Assembly: GCA_029260115.1 (NCBI GenBank)
Contig: JAJDDW010000091.1
Location: forward strand, 1-62,018
DNA length: 62,018 nucleotides
Direction of reading: 5' to 3'
Source: Phycisphaerae bacterium
GTDB taxonomy: Bacteria; Planctomycetota; Phycisphaerae; UBA1845
The notes beneath the pieces are model-generated. The model was given only the letters and a program-made list of their open reading frames with translations. It searched no databases and was not told where the DNA came from. Of this stretch, positions 1 through 10,800 are shown in pieces. Each line of letters begins with the position of its first letter. Position 1 is the first letter of the stretch. A program made the position numbers and the translations under genes.

Positions 1-627
1 TGACATGGCGTAGCCGAGGCGGTAGAGAGTAGCGGCACGGGGTGGCCAAGATTTTTCTGGCAGAACGGTCAAGCTGGATGCGCGGACGGCAGCTTCGTGA
101 TATTTAACCCCTTCTCCTAGCACGGCTGTCGCTTGATCCAGGGATTTTAGGAAAGCTTCCGGTTCGGCTTCGTGGGCCTGGCAAGTGGGGGTGTACTCGC
201 CGTTTTGTAGCTCGAAGGTTGCGGTAAATACATGTTGTCTTTTGGCGTCTAGCAGGACGGCGATAGCTGGGGGGGCTGGGTCTGTGTCGAGGGCGTTTTG
301 GGCGATGATATCTAGGGTGGGTACGGCTACGATAGACGCGCCGGTGGCGAAAGCGATGAACCTGGCGGCTGTGACCCCGATACGTAATCCTGTGAAGCTG
401 CCTGGCCCAATAGATACGCATACGTTGGCGATGGCGGAGGGTTTGATGTTGGCGTTTTTACACAGCGCGTCGATGGTGGGTAAGAATTCGGATGCGTGTT
501 TGCGCGGGCCGGTAAAGGAGATGATTTGTAAGACTTCCGGGCCTTGACCGAGCGCGATCTCTCCGCAGGCGCTGGATGTTTCGAAAGCGAGATAGTAGGG
601 GGTTGTTGTGGTCAATCTATTATTCAT
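1..627 (-). CDS. tsaB: TsaB, tRNA threonylcarbamoyladenosine synthesis subunit (3' end cut by window)
   Basis: Reading leftward from an ATG at 627-625, the frame is open for 209 codons to the window edge, so the C-terminus is missing. The translation has the TsaB signature SIGPGSFTGLRIG near residue 75, preceded by an N-terminal ASKHA-fold start (AFETSSACGEIAL), and a DAKRQHVF segment matching the family's DARRxEVY motif. TsaB is the non-catalytic partner of TsaD in the cytoplasmic complex that makes t6A at position 37 of ANN-decoding tRNAs. TsaD (26278-27309) and TsaE (49663-50148) lie in the same window but are not adjacent. No clear Shine-Dalgarno sequence precedes the ATG. The intergenic stretch to the right, 628-930, holds one short palindrome and otherwise nothing I recognise; it must carry divergent promoters. 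Confidence 0.9.
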   Translation of the reverse strand, partial: MNNRLTTTTPYYLAFETSSACGEIALGQGPEVLQIISFTGPRKHASEFLPTIDALCKNANIKPSAIANVCVSIGPGSFTGLRIGVTAARFIAFATGASIVAVPTLDIIAQNALDTDPAPPAIAVLLDAKRQHVFTATFELQNGEYTPTCQAHEAEPEAFLKSLDQATAVLGEGVKYHEAAVRASSLTVLPEKSWPPRAATLYRLGYAMS

Positions 628-646
628 ACCGCCTGAACTCGTAACA

Positions 647-668
647 CCGCGCGGGCTGAAGCCCGCAG
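647..668. repeat. Short GC palindrome, family A (copy 1)
   Basis: A GCGGGC-TGAA-GCCCGC hairpin core with CG-rich flanks. The same core recurs at 16844-16870, 49348-49373 and 61995-62018, always intergenic. It resembles the REP-like palindromes that are common between genes in planctomycete genomes. It has no T-tract, so it is not a typical intrinsic terminator. Confidence 0.7.
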
Positions 669-930
669 TTTGCTTTCTAGTTATCAGATCATACAAGTTT
701 TCACGGTCTTAGACATCATTTGCGGTGATGATACGCGAATATGGTTATGGCTAAGCTGTGATTCAGCGTGCGGGCATTGACGGGCGGACGCACATGGCGG
801 TACAGTCCGGGGCTTTACTGGGCAGCTTTGGCGCTTCAATAGCCTTGTAATTTCTGGCTAAGGTGTGGCGTGTTGTTGCGTAGATGTGCGGTGTTGCGCT
901 AGTTTGAGGAGTGATCGTTAGCGATAAATC

Positions 931-1755
931 ATGTTTGCGGTGATTTCAGACATACACGGGAACCTTGAAGCGCTGCAGGAGGCTTTTAAGGAGCTGGACC
1001 GCCGCTCGATAAAACGTGTTTTTTGTCTGGGTGACGTCGTTGGCTATGGGGCTAGCCCGCGCGAGTGCTTGGATATGGTGTCCGAACGGTGTGAGGTGGT
1101 GCTATGTGGCAATCACGATCACGCGGTTTTTTATGAGCCAGCGAATTTTAATGTTGGGGCAGAGCGAGCGGCCTATTGGACGCGGCAGACGCTTGAGGAT
1201 GAGCCGGATAAGGTTAAACGCGATCGGCGATGGGGTGTGTTGGGCCGTATGCCGATTATGCATGATGTCGCGGGTTTATATATGGTCCATGCTTCCCCGC
1301 GTCGTCCGGTGAATGAGTATTTGTTTCCGGAAGATGTATATACGAATCCCTCCAAAATCCTAGAAAATTTCAAGCGATTGAATGATTCACAAAATGCGTG
1401 CCTGGTAGGGCATACGCATGTGCCAGGCGTTTTTTTGGATGACCCGTGCTTTGATTCTCCGGACGAGTTGCCGGATCAGAATGTTTATTCTATTACGACG
1501 GAAGAAAAAGCGATTATCAACGTGGGTAGTATTGGTCAGCCTCGGGACCGTGATACTCGACTTTGTTTTATCGTGGTTTACGAAAAGGGTGAGTCGCCAG
1601 CTGATTATGAGCCTCCTGAATTAGACGATGACGAGTATTGTACGACGATTGAGTTTGTGCGACTTGACTATGACATCGAGGCGTCGGCTCGTAAAATTTT
1701 TGACACTCCGGACCTGGATGACTTTCTTGGTACGCGCCTCTTTGAAGGCAGATGA
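931..1755 (+). CDS. Calcineurin-like metallophosphoesterase
   Basis: A 274-aa cytoplasmic protein with all metallophosphoesterase metal-ligand motifs in order: DIHGN (residues 7-11), GDVVGYG (about 35-41), GNHD (about 60-63) and GHTH (about 160-163). A conserved NVGSIGQPRD segment sits near 208. This arrangement is that of the YfcE/ApaH-like phosphodiesterases, which hydrolyse phosphomonoesters or phosphodiesters using a two-metal centre. The substrate cannot be told from sequence. The C-terminal 60 residues are acidic (ELDDDEY) and look like a family-specific extension. No good ribosome site precedes the ATG. The next gene, yidC, starts 119 bp downstream on the same strand. Confidence 0.85.
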   Translation: MFAVISDIHGNLEALQEAFKELDRRSIKRVFCLGDVVGYGASPRECLDMVSERCEVVLCGNHDHAVFYEPANFNVGAERAAYWTRQTLEDEPDKVKRDRRWGVLGRMPIMHDVAGLYMVHASPRRPVNEYLFPEDVYTNPSKILENFKRLNDSQNACLVGHTHVPGVFLDDPCFDSPDELPDQNVYSITTEEKAIINVGSIGQPRDRDTRLCFIVVYEKGESPADYEPPELDDDEYCTTIEFVRLDYDIEASARKIFDTPDLDDFLGTRLFEGR

Positions 1756-1874
1756 TCTCCCTAAATTATGGTTGGCGACACTGAGCAGCGTGGGTTTCGA
1801 TTGGTTACTTGGCCTACGATGCTCAAACCTGTTCCATTGAGCTGGACACTATCAACAAAGCGTAGAACGATCTT

Positions 1875-4064
1875 ATGGACAAAAGTGATACACTACGGAA
1901 CGTGCTGGTGGCTGCGAGTATTTTCTTTGCGGTCATGTGGATCGCCCCGAAAATAATTCCCGCACCGCCGACAGCGACTTCATCAACGCAGACTGCAAGC
2001 GAAAGTTCTACGGGGCAGCTGGGGCGTGAAGGTGGGCAGGTGGCGCCTGCTACGAATACGGGAACGAACATAGGTACGAACACTGGCGAGTATTCCGCTG
2101 GAACTGTCGGGCAAGTTTCTAATGCGCCGGCTGGGGCTGATGTATTGCAACGATTTACCGTCGTTGAAGCGCCAGAGGTTCGGTCTATTAGCATGGGCAC
2201 GCATGAAGATGATCGTGCTGTAGTGGCAGATAAAAAAACCGATCGCGATAAGCCGTTTCGGATGGGGCTGGTACTATCAAATGTGGGTGCGTCTATAGAA
2301 GTAGCGACGATGACCGACCATCGTGAGTTACTTCATCGGCCGGCTCATTACAAGCTGCTAGCACCATCGGTGTCTGAGCAAGGTGTGACCACGCGTTCGT
2401 TGGCTGTCGAGGCGATCAACATTGATGGTGTTGATGTTTCGCTGCACGACAAACTGTGGCAAGCTGACAATGTAACGACTTATGAGCGGTCGCAGGCTGA
2501 CGGATCCAAGCAGGTCGGTCAGTCGCTAACGTTTCACCTAGACATAATAGATGCCGGTGAGCCTGCGATTCGGTTGACGCGTGTTTTTCGGCTGCCTGCT
2601 CAGCCAGTGAAGAAGCGCCGTCACGATTTGTACGATGAAATTACAATTGAAAACCTAAACCCCCAGCGACAGCGACGTGTTATTGTGTCGTATCGTGGCG
2701 GACTAGGCATACGGGCGGCTGATACGCGGATGGATGATCGGTTCGTGGATTGCGGTATTTATCAAGGTGAAGGGCTAGTCGTAGGCAGTAGGCTGGCGGC
2801 GGCTAAGGCTCATGGTAACGCGGGGGGGGCGACGTCACTCTTTTCACGCAGCGGCGAGAATAAAAATGCCCGACTATGTTGGGCGGCGACGGCGAATACA
2901 TACTTTACATGTACCATCGCGCCGCAATCGATTACCGGGGAAAATCAGCCTGCTTATATCACGGAGGTTTCGGCTTACGACGTAGATGGCTTGATAGAAA
3001 CGGCTGATGATGTCACGGTGAAATTTGTAACTCAACCGGCAGATCTGGGTGCGAAGCCGTTGACGTATCGTAGCGATATTTATGTGGGCGAGAAGGAATT
3101 CAACGGGTTCCGAAGAGTCGATTCCTATAAGAGTAGAAATTATTATTATCAAATCTCTCAGGGGTACGGCATGTGTACCTTTTCTTGGCTGGTTGAATTG
3201 ATGATCTGGCTGCTGAATAGCCTGCATTTTGTGGTGCGGGATTTCGGCGTAGCCATCATTATTCTGGTGCTGATTGTGCGTACGCTATTGCATCCGATTA
3301 CTAAAAAAGGCCAAGTAAATATGGTCAAGATGCAAAAGCGAATGCAGGAGATGGCTCCTAAGATCGAAGAGATTAAGCGGAAGTATGCCAACGATAAGAC
3401 CCGCATGAACCAGGAGATGATGAAGCTGAACATCAATCCTGCAGGGCAAATACTAACGTGTTTACCTATGTTTATTCAGATGCCAATCTGGGTGGCGCTG
3501 TGGATTAGTTTGAGTAATAACATCTCCATGCGTCATGAAGGATTTTTGTTTACCTGGATACACGACCTGACAGCGCCGGATGAGCTATATAGATTTGCTC
3601 AATCGTTTACTATTCCGATTTTAGGATCGGAAATAACGGCATTTAATTTGCTTCCCGTATTGCTGGCTGCAGCGATGTATGCGCAGCAAAAGATGCAGCC
3701 TAAGCCCGCTCCCAACCCTAACATGAGCGATCAGCAAAAGCAGCAGCAGGAGATGATGCAGAAGATGGGCCCGATGATGTCCATTATGATGTTTGTCATT
3801 TTCTACAAAGCCCCCAGCGGGCTGACGCTTTATATTATGACGAGTTCGGTGTTTGGTACGATCGAGCAATTTCGAATTCGTAAACACATCCGAGAACATG
3901 AAGAGGCTGGGACGTTATTTAGTCCTAAGGAAAAAGCCGGGAAGGACGGCAAAGACAAAAAGCCGGGTAAGCCTTCTTTCTTTGAACGGATGCAGAAAGC
4001 CGCGACGGATGCTCAGCAAGCCCAACAGCAGCGATCCGGAAAGCCTAAGGGTCGCAAGCCATAG
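1875..4064 (+). CDS. yidC: YidC/Oxa1 membrane protein insertase
   Basis: A 729-aa protein with the full Gram-negative YidC layout. There is an N-terminal membrane helix (about residues 10-27), a Thr/Gly-rich linker and a large periplasmic beta-sandwich domain (about 110-420). The conserved 60KD_IMP core starts near 430, with helices around 436-478, the groove arginine in IVRTLLHP (about 468), the cytoplasmic hairpin rich in Lys/Met/Gln, PMFIQMPIWVALW (about 530) and a final helix pair near 630-670. The C-tail is basic (KPGKPS...GRKP), as expected for a ribosome-contacting tail. YidC inserts inner-membrane proteins alone or with Sec. The rnpA/rpmH genes that often accompany it are not here. 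Upstream is the metallophosphoesterase; downstream is a long gap. Confidence 0.95.
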   Translation: MDKSDTLRNVLVAASIFFAVMWIAPKIIPAPPTATSSTQTASESSTGQLGREGGQVAPATNTGTNIGTNTGEYSAGTVGQVSNAPAGADVLQRFTVVEAPEVRSISMGTHEDDRAVVADKKTDRDKPFRMGLVLSNVGASIEVATMTDHRELLHRPAHYKLLAPSVSEQGVTTRSLAVEAINIDGVDVSLHDKLWQADNVTTYERSQADGSKQVGQSLTFHLDIIDAGEPAIRLTRVFRLPAQPVKKRRHDLYDEITIENLNPQRQRRVIVSYRGGLGIRAADTRMDDRFVDCGIYQGEGLVVGSRLAAAKAHGNAGGATSLFSRSGENKNARLCWAATANTYFTCTIAPQSITGENQPAYITEVSAYDVDGLIETADDVTVKFVTQPADLGAKPLTYRSDIYVGEKEFNGFRRVDSYKSRNYYYQISQGYGMCTFSWLVELMIWLLNSLHFVVRDFGVAIIILVLIVRTLLHPITKKGQVNMVKMQKRMQEMAPKIEEIKRKYANDKTRMNQEMMKLNINPAGQILTCLPMFIQMPIWVALWISLSNNISMRHEGFLFTWIHDLTAPDELYRFAQSFTIPILGSEITAFNLLPVLLAAAMYAQQKMQPKPAPNPNMSDQQKQQQEMMQKMGPMMSIMMFVIFYKAPSGLTLYIMTSSVFGTIEQFRIRKHIREHEEAGTLFSPKEKAGKDGKDKKPGKPSFFERMQKAATDAQQAQQQRSGKPKGRKP

Positions 4065-4853
4065 CGCAAGTTGCTTAGTTGTACGACACTTCTGCTAATA
4101 CACGGGTAAGTTGTGACTTACCCATGCCACCCGATGCCTAAGCCCTTAATTCTGTGGTGCAACGATTCGTTCGGATATGGGCAGCATATGGTTGTACAGC
4201 TTATTTATCAGTTTTTTTCCTAGACCATGTCAAAAACACCCCTTACTAGCGCTAATACATAACGTAGCCATTAGTCCAGCGAGGGATTCTTGATCGCGAG
4301 CGGGCCTCCCCCGAAGCTGAAGTAGGGGGAATAGATGGCAATGTTGGAAATGCCACGTAGGCGTCGAAAAAGTGGAACTTTACGAGAATCCAGTGATGGC
4401 GGATAGAATGGTGAAGTTAGCTAACTATTTTGGTAAAGCGACTGCACTTTCCTGTTGTATTAGTGGTCGCCTGGTATTTACGGGAAACATTCGCATTATT
4501 ATCTTGAATCCGGTTCGCCGGTTTGGTATATTGATGGGCTGATTGGATCACAGTTGATACTCCCCCGACTTGTGATGTTATCGTCTGCAGGTTTTCACTC
4601 CGCGCTTGTCGGTTGTTCGCGGCTCCTGTTACTTACATGACATCAGAGGGGAATGTAGAGGGTTGAACGTTTCGCAAGGTGCTGCGGGCGTTCATTTGGC
4701 CTATTTGTTTGGGCTACCGATCCCCTCGTTAATAATATACGCGGTACGGTACTTGTTTCCATCGTTGGAATAAGTTTCGAATGCGGGTGGTTGGACGTCG
4801 ATTGGAATCGACAAATTCTTCCGAGTGTTTCCTACACACTGAGGAGATCGAAA
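4065..4853 (+). other. Gene-free 0.79-kb leader before the giant gene
   Basis: No convincing gene in either strand. An 8-bp perfect stem GGGTAAGT-TGTG-ACTTACCC lies at 4104-4123, 40 bp after yidC; it lacks a T-run and may be a processing or attenuating hairpin. A second hairpin, TCCCCC/GGGGGA with a 12-nt loop, lies near 4307-4330. The last part precedes a strong ribosome site (GAGGAG at 4841-4846). I see no clear sigma70-type promoter. The stretch probably contains the promoter and a long 5' leader for the giant gene. Confidence 0.5.
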
Positions 4854-7800
4854 ATGTATATGTTGCGGACGAAGTTTGATAAGGGCGGTCGTCGTCGAGG
4901 TGCTGTACGTGGCCGACGTGCGGTTGGCCTAGTTTCAGTGGTCGCGGCCTTGGGCTTGGTCGGGTCTTTTGTCGCAGTAGCGGCGATCCAGCCAGCGGCA
5001 AGCACGATCTCATCTGTTGTACAATCGAAAATGGGTATCGCCCGCGATACGCAGTCTGATCGTATCCAGAAAAATATCATGCCAGAAGATTCATCCTGGA
5101 TGGGAAACGGTAATTCCGGGCTTAGAAGCTCTGGCGTTGATCCAGGCCTGGATTATTGGGTAACGACTGACCCTACGGATATCACATTTGGCGGTGGAGA
5201 CATCCCGGTCATACCTGCTGATTTTTTCTTTGCCGGCTCCCCGCCATTTTCCGGGACTGTGTGTTTGCAAGGTGTGCCGATTGATCCTGGGAGTTTGGGT
5301 GATACGGACACGATCGTAGAACGACTGGACCCAGCGCCACTTCTTCCTGGACCTGATTTGATTCCAGTTGAGATGATTCAGCTCGAGCTCAAGAGTTGTT
5401 CTCCGATTGCGGTGACCGACACCAGCGGTTGGGTGCTGGAGGTTTCACTTGATCCTCTAACCCCATCTCTTGGCGCTATGACAATCGATCATAGCAACTC
5501 TCCTGATGGCGGTTTATTCTCCTCAAGCATACTGGTGTGTCCGATTCTTACGTTTACACCTGCTGGCGGCGGACCGTCGCACGTGTTGAATGATTCTGTC
5601 CCTGTTGGATGTATTCAACTGACTCAGGACACACCTCATTCTTGGTTGCATTTACCTAGTTCACCACCATTCCCGAATCAAGGACCGAATTTTTTTCCAA
5701 CGCCGGAACCAAATGTAGAGATCCATCCGGGTGGTGCGGTTCATACCGTGATTCCTCCATTGCCACCTATTCCACTTCCACCGCCTGATTTATTTGCGGA
5801 TTGGAGGCCGGTGCCAGTTGACCCAACACAATTGGGTGCCGCACAGGTGACGCTTGGAAATGGTGCCGCATATCCTCCAATTCCTGCAGGATTTTTTGGT
5901 GCAACTTCGAACGCCTTTCAGGGGACGATTCCTGTTCGTGGGACGGCTGTTTCTGTTCCAGATGGTCCGTCTTCCACGATACTTCAGCGTGATGATGATC
6001 CTCTTCAACTGAGTGATCTTCCAGGCTCAGCAGGATCCGTGCAGATTGAGCTAGTGGCATTGAGTCTTGTAAGTGTTGATCCTGTTCAGGTGACTCATAA
6101 TGACGGATCTACATCACAATGGGCGATGGATGTCTTATTGCCTCCTGACCCACAAATTCCGGGATTTCTTAATGCTCAGAAGACGCACAACAATGGTGGT
6201 ACATTTGATAGTTTCTTTGACGTAGCGCCTATCCTTTTGTTTACACGCGTAGGCGCGCCATCTGAAGTTCGGGTGTTATCAGGATTGCCATCTTTGCAGC
6301 TGCAAGTGCAAGGGGCGGATTGGGTACATACCGTCGATCCGGGATTGGGCATTGATGTTGATCCAGCCGCACTGTTTGTTCCTGGTGTGTTTGACGATGG
6401 TAGCGGTCCGGCTTCTGGCGTACCTGGCAATCAACAGGTTCGTATCGTACAGGCTGTGTCAACTGATGGGTTAACGATATTCCATTTTGTATGCCCACCA
6501 CCGCCACCGCCGCCACCAGATCCACATGCAACCTGGGTAGATGCTGATCCTGCAGTTGGCGAACTTACCCATGTGGAATTTGGTAATGGTCCGGCTATTC
6601 CGCCTATTCCTGCTGATTTCTTTAATCCGGGTTCGGAGCCATTTATTGGCACTATTGCCATGCGTGGAAGTCCATTCGATGCCGCTGTAAGTAACAGTTC
6701 TGTGCTCGTGGCAAGGGTTGCAGACCCAGTCACGCCGGCAGACCCGGATGGCACGACGAGAACCGTTCAAACCGAAATGATTTCTATGTCTCTGCAGTCT
6801 GTAGAACCGATTATCGTAACATACTTGACTGCACCGCCTGAAATATGGTCGTTATCCGTATCGAATATTGGTTCGAGCGGTCTTGACGGCGTGAGAAGAA
6901 AAATTTCCAACCTCGGATCCAGCGGTTGTGACAGCGTCACGGCCACAAAAACACATGGCAACGGTGGAACGTTCTTCGGCGATTTCGAAATGTGTCCATT
7001 ACTCATTTTCACGCGTGATTCTGATGGTTCACAACGTAGCCTGGACTTATGTGAGCCGGGTACATGTGATGATGGAAGTGCATGTAGTGCCCGCGCCCAA
7101 AACTGTCTAGGCAGTCATTGCGCAGGTACGACACAAACTTGCAGTTCCGACTTGGATTGTGCGGGATTGGGTGTTTCCTGTGATCCTGATATTTGTGTGT
7201 CAGATTCGGGTCCACTGACGTTTGATTTGAGTGGGGATTTTGTATTCAATGTTGATCCATCATTGGGCCTGATTATTCCTCCAGGCGCATTATGGACGGC
7301 TGGTGTTGACGGATCCAGTGGTGTGCAAGTCGTGTCGCCAGTATTGGCTACAACGCTCGATATCCCGCCGTCAGTTGGTCACACCGTTTGTCCACCATCC
7401 GGCGGTGAAGAATGCATTTATGAAATTATTTGTGTAGAAGGGGACTGTTCGACTTGTCCGGCTGCGATTGCTGGGAAATGTCGTGCTGCTTCCTGCCCCA
7501 ATGCCACTTGCCCCAGCCTTTTAGGCCAATTCTCGCAGTGTAATTCAGGCGCTCCAGGAGGAACATGCTGTATCGAATTTGGTCCCGTGTTGTGTACAAC
7601 GCCGACCAACGAACCATTGTGTCCTGCTGTAGGCCAGTGTACATGCTCGCAACAGAGTGGGGCGTTCTGCGAAGCCGATGGTACGTGCTGCGTTGGTGAT
7701 GCTACTACTTGTAGCGGAACATTTGTCGGCGGAAATGATTGTGGACCGCTAGGGGCTTGTTGTGATGCTAGTGGCGTCTGTTCACTTGAACTGGAGAAAT

Positions 7801-10800
7801 GTTGCCTAGGTACATGGCATCCACAAGATTGTCAGCAGCCAGAGGCCTGTTGCCTTCCTGACGCTGTAGGTGGTGTCATGTGTCAAGATTTGGATCCGCT
7901 ATGTTGCAAAGACTTGGGCGGTAATCCGCAGGGTGCTGGATCGGTTTGTGATGCCGATGGAGACGGCACAGACGAAGCCTGTATTCCACCAGTATTTTGT
8001 CCGATCCCTAATACTCAAGTATGTGCAAGTCAGCAGCCTACAAACTGTATAAGTAGTGATCCGTTGACGCCGGATGTATGTCTACCTAATGCACTAACAC
8101 TGCAATCCTTTAATGGTCAGCTTGTACCGGTAGCCGAGGTGAACGCTTGTTCATGTGAGACACCTGGCCAAGGATGCGGGCCTGTTCAAACTAGCCAATT
8201 ACCAGGTGGTGGTATGGGCTTTAGATGTGATGGACCTTGTCCAGATCCAACGCAGCCTTGCTTCATTCATCTGAGCGGGGTTTCTGTAGGTGCTAATTAC
8301 ATAGAATTCTTCGGACCTGTTAAGGAAGTCATTACATGTGAATGTGCTGGTAATCCTGGTACTTGCTGCGAAGCTGGCACTGGCATTTGTCTGACGACCT
8401 TACAGTCTGCTTGCCCGGGTACCTGGTTTGGTGGTCCTTGTCAGCCACTTGAGCCTTGTTGCTTCGGTGACAATTGCGTCGATCTAGATCCACGATGTTG
8501 CGTGGCAGAAGGTGGCACTGTCCAACCTGCTGGCACAACGTGTAGTGCAGTTGATGAAGCGTGCTGCATGACTGATGCAGCAGGCGTTTCCACTTGCATT
8601 GATATGGATCCGTTATGTTGTCACGATCAGGGTGGTAATCCTCAAGGTGTGGGCACGACCTGTCTTAATATCAATGGGTGCGATAATCCTCCATTGGTGT
8701 GTCCTATGCTTGCAACGGATAACCTCTGCGCGAATCTGCAAGCAAGTGAGTGTCAAACGAATGACCCTGCATCGCCAGATGACTGTCGTGCTACATCTGT
8801 CAGCATTGTTCAAGATGCTACAGGGTTAGTGCTTCAGGCCAATACGTGTGCGTGTACAGGTGATGTTTGTGGTCCGGTTACGGCTATTCCTATTCCGGGC
8901 ACGACTTCCTTTGATGTTTCGTGTGAGAATCTATGTCCGAATCCACCCGGAAATGAGCCTTGTTACCTTCATATAGGCGGAGTGTCTCAGGGTGTTTCAA
9001 CGGCTGTTTACTCTGGTCCAATTAGTGATCTGACTTGCGGATGTGCGAGCAATCCTGGTTCTTGCTGTGAAATAGGCACAGGCATTTGCTTCTCAAGCTT
9101 GCAAGTTGATTGTCAGGGTACGTGGTTTGGTGGTCCATGTCAGACACCAGAGCCTTGTTGTCTTGGAAACAGTTGTGTTGATCTTGATCCACGCTGCTGT
9201 GTGGCGCAGGGAGGTACGGTTCAACCCGCAGGTACAACCTGTGATAGTTCCGGGGCTACGGAAGCTTGCTGTCTCACCGATGCGGCTGGCACCGTGTCGT
9301 GCCAAGACATGGATGCGTTGTGTTGCACCGACCAAGGTGGCAATCCGCAAGGTGTTGGGACGACATGCCTCAACATCAACGGTTGCATGAACCCTCCGCT
9401 AGTATGTCCGATGCCATCAAGTGATAAGCTATGTGAAGATTTACAAGCTATCGAATGTCAAACAAATGACCCTGCGACGTCAGATGACTGTCGTGCTACA
9501 TCTGTCAGCATTGTTCAAGATGCTACAGGGTTTGTGCTTCAGGCCAATACGTGTGCGTGTGCAGGCGATGTTTGCGGTCCGGTTACGGCTGTTCCTATTC
9601 CAGGCACGACTTCCTTTGATGTGTCTTGCCAGAATAATTGTCCTGTTGGTGCTGGGAAGTGCGTGATACATATTGCTGGCGTTTCGACTGGAAATGTTTC
9701 GCAGTCATATTCAGGTCCAGTTAGTGATCTGACTTGTGAATGCGCGAGTGATCCTGGAACTTGTTGCGAAATTGGTACTGGCATTTGCTTGTCGAGTTTG
9801 CAAGCGGATTGCCAGGGTACATGGTTCGGTGGCCCTTGTTTGCCGCTAGAGCCATGCTGTTTTGGTGACAATTGTGTTGATCTTGATCCACGCTGTTGTG
9901 CAGCAGAAGGTGGAACGGTTCAGCCTGCAGGTACGGCTTGTGATCCTAGCGGAGCGCAGGAAGCCTGTTGTCTCAGCGATGCTGCTGGTGTGGTGTCTTG
10001 CGTTGATATGGATGCGTTGTGTTGTAATGACCAGGGCGGTAATCCGCAGGGCGTTGGAACCACATGCGTCAACATAAACGGTTGTAATAATCCTCCGTTG
10101 TTCTGCCCCATGCCACCAACGAATAAGCTCTGTAAGCAATTGCAGTTTACGGAATGTGATACGACTGATCCTACGACGTTGAATAATTGTCTTGCGACGT
10201 CGATAAGTATTGTTCAGGATGCCACGGGCTTGGTGCTACAGGCTAACACCTGTGCATGCGATCCTGGTGCATGTGGGCCGGTGACGGCTATCCCTGTTCC
10301 CGGTACACCGTTCTTTGATGTGTCTTGCGAGAATAATTGTCCTAATGCCAATGAGCCTTGCTTGATTCACATTGGTGGAGTTTCGACTGGTGCAGTTTCA
10401 CAGTCGTACTCTGGTCCAATTAGTGATCTGACATGTGAATGTGCAAGTAACCCAGGTACTTGCTGCGAGGTTGGTACTGGCATTTGCCTGACAACCTTGC
10501 AAGCGGATTGCCAGGGTACATGGTTCGGTGGTCCATGTTTGCCGCTACAGCCATGCTGTTTTGGTGATAATTGTGTTGATCTTGATCCACGCTGTTGTGC
10601 AGCAGAAGGTGGAACGGTTCAGCCTGCGGGTTCGGCTTGTGATCCTAACGGTGCAACCGAAGCTTGTTGCATTGATGACGCGGCCGGTGTCGTTTCCTGT
10701 TTGGATATGGATGCGCTTTGTTGTGCCGATCAAGGTGGCAATCCGCAAGGCGTAGGCACTACATGTGTAAACATTAACGGTTGTGATAATCCGCCGTTGG

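Noticed and set aside
185..547. Plus-strand open frame of 120 codons
   Set aside because: Antisense to tsaB, whose minus-strand translation has the family signature; no ribosome site.
1823..2200. Minus-strand open frame of 125 codons
   Set aside because: Antisense to the start of yidC; low-complexity Thr/Pro/Val composition from the yidC linker.
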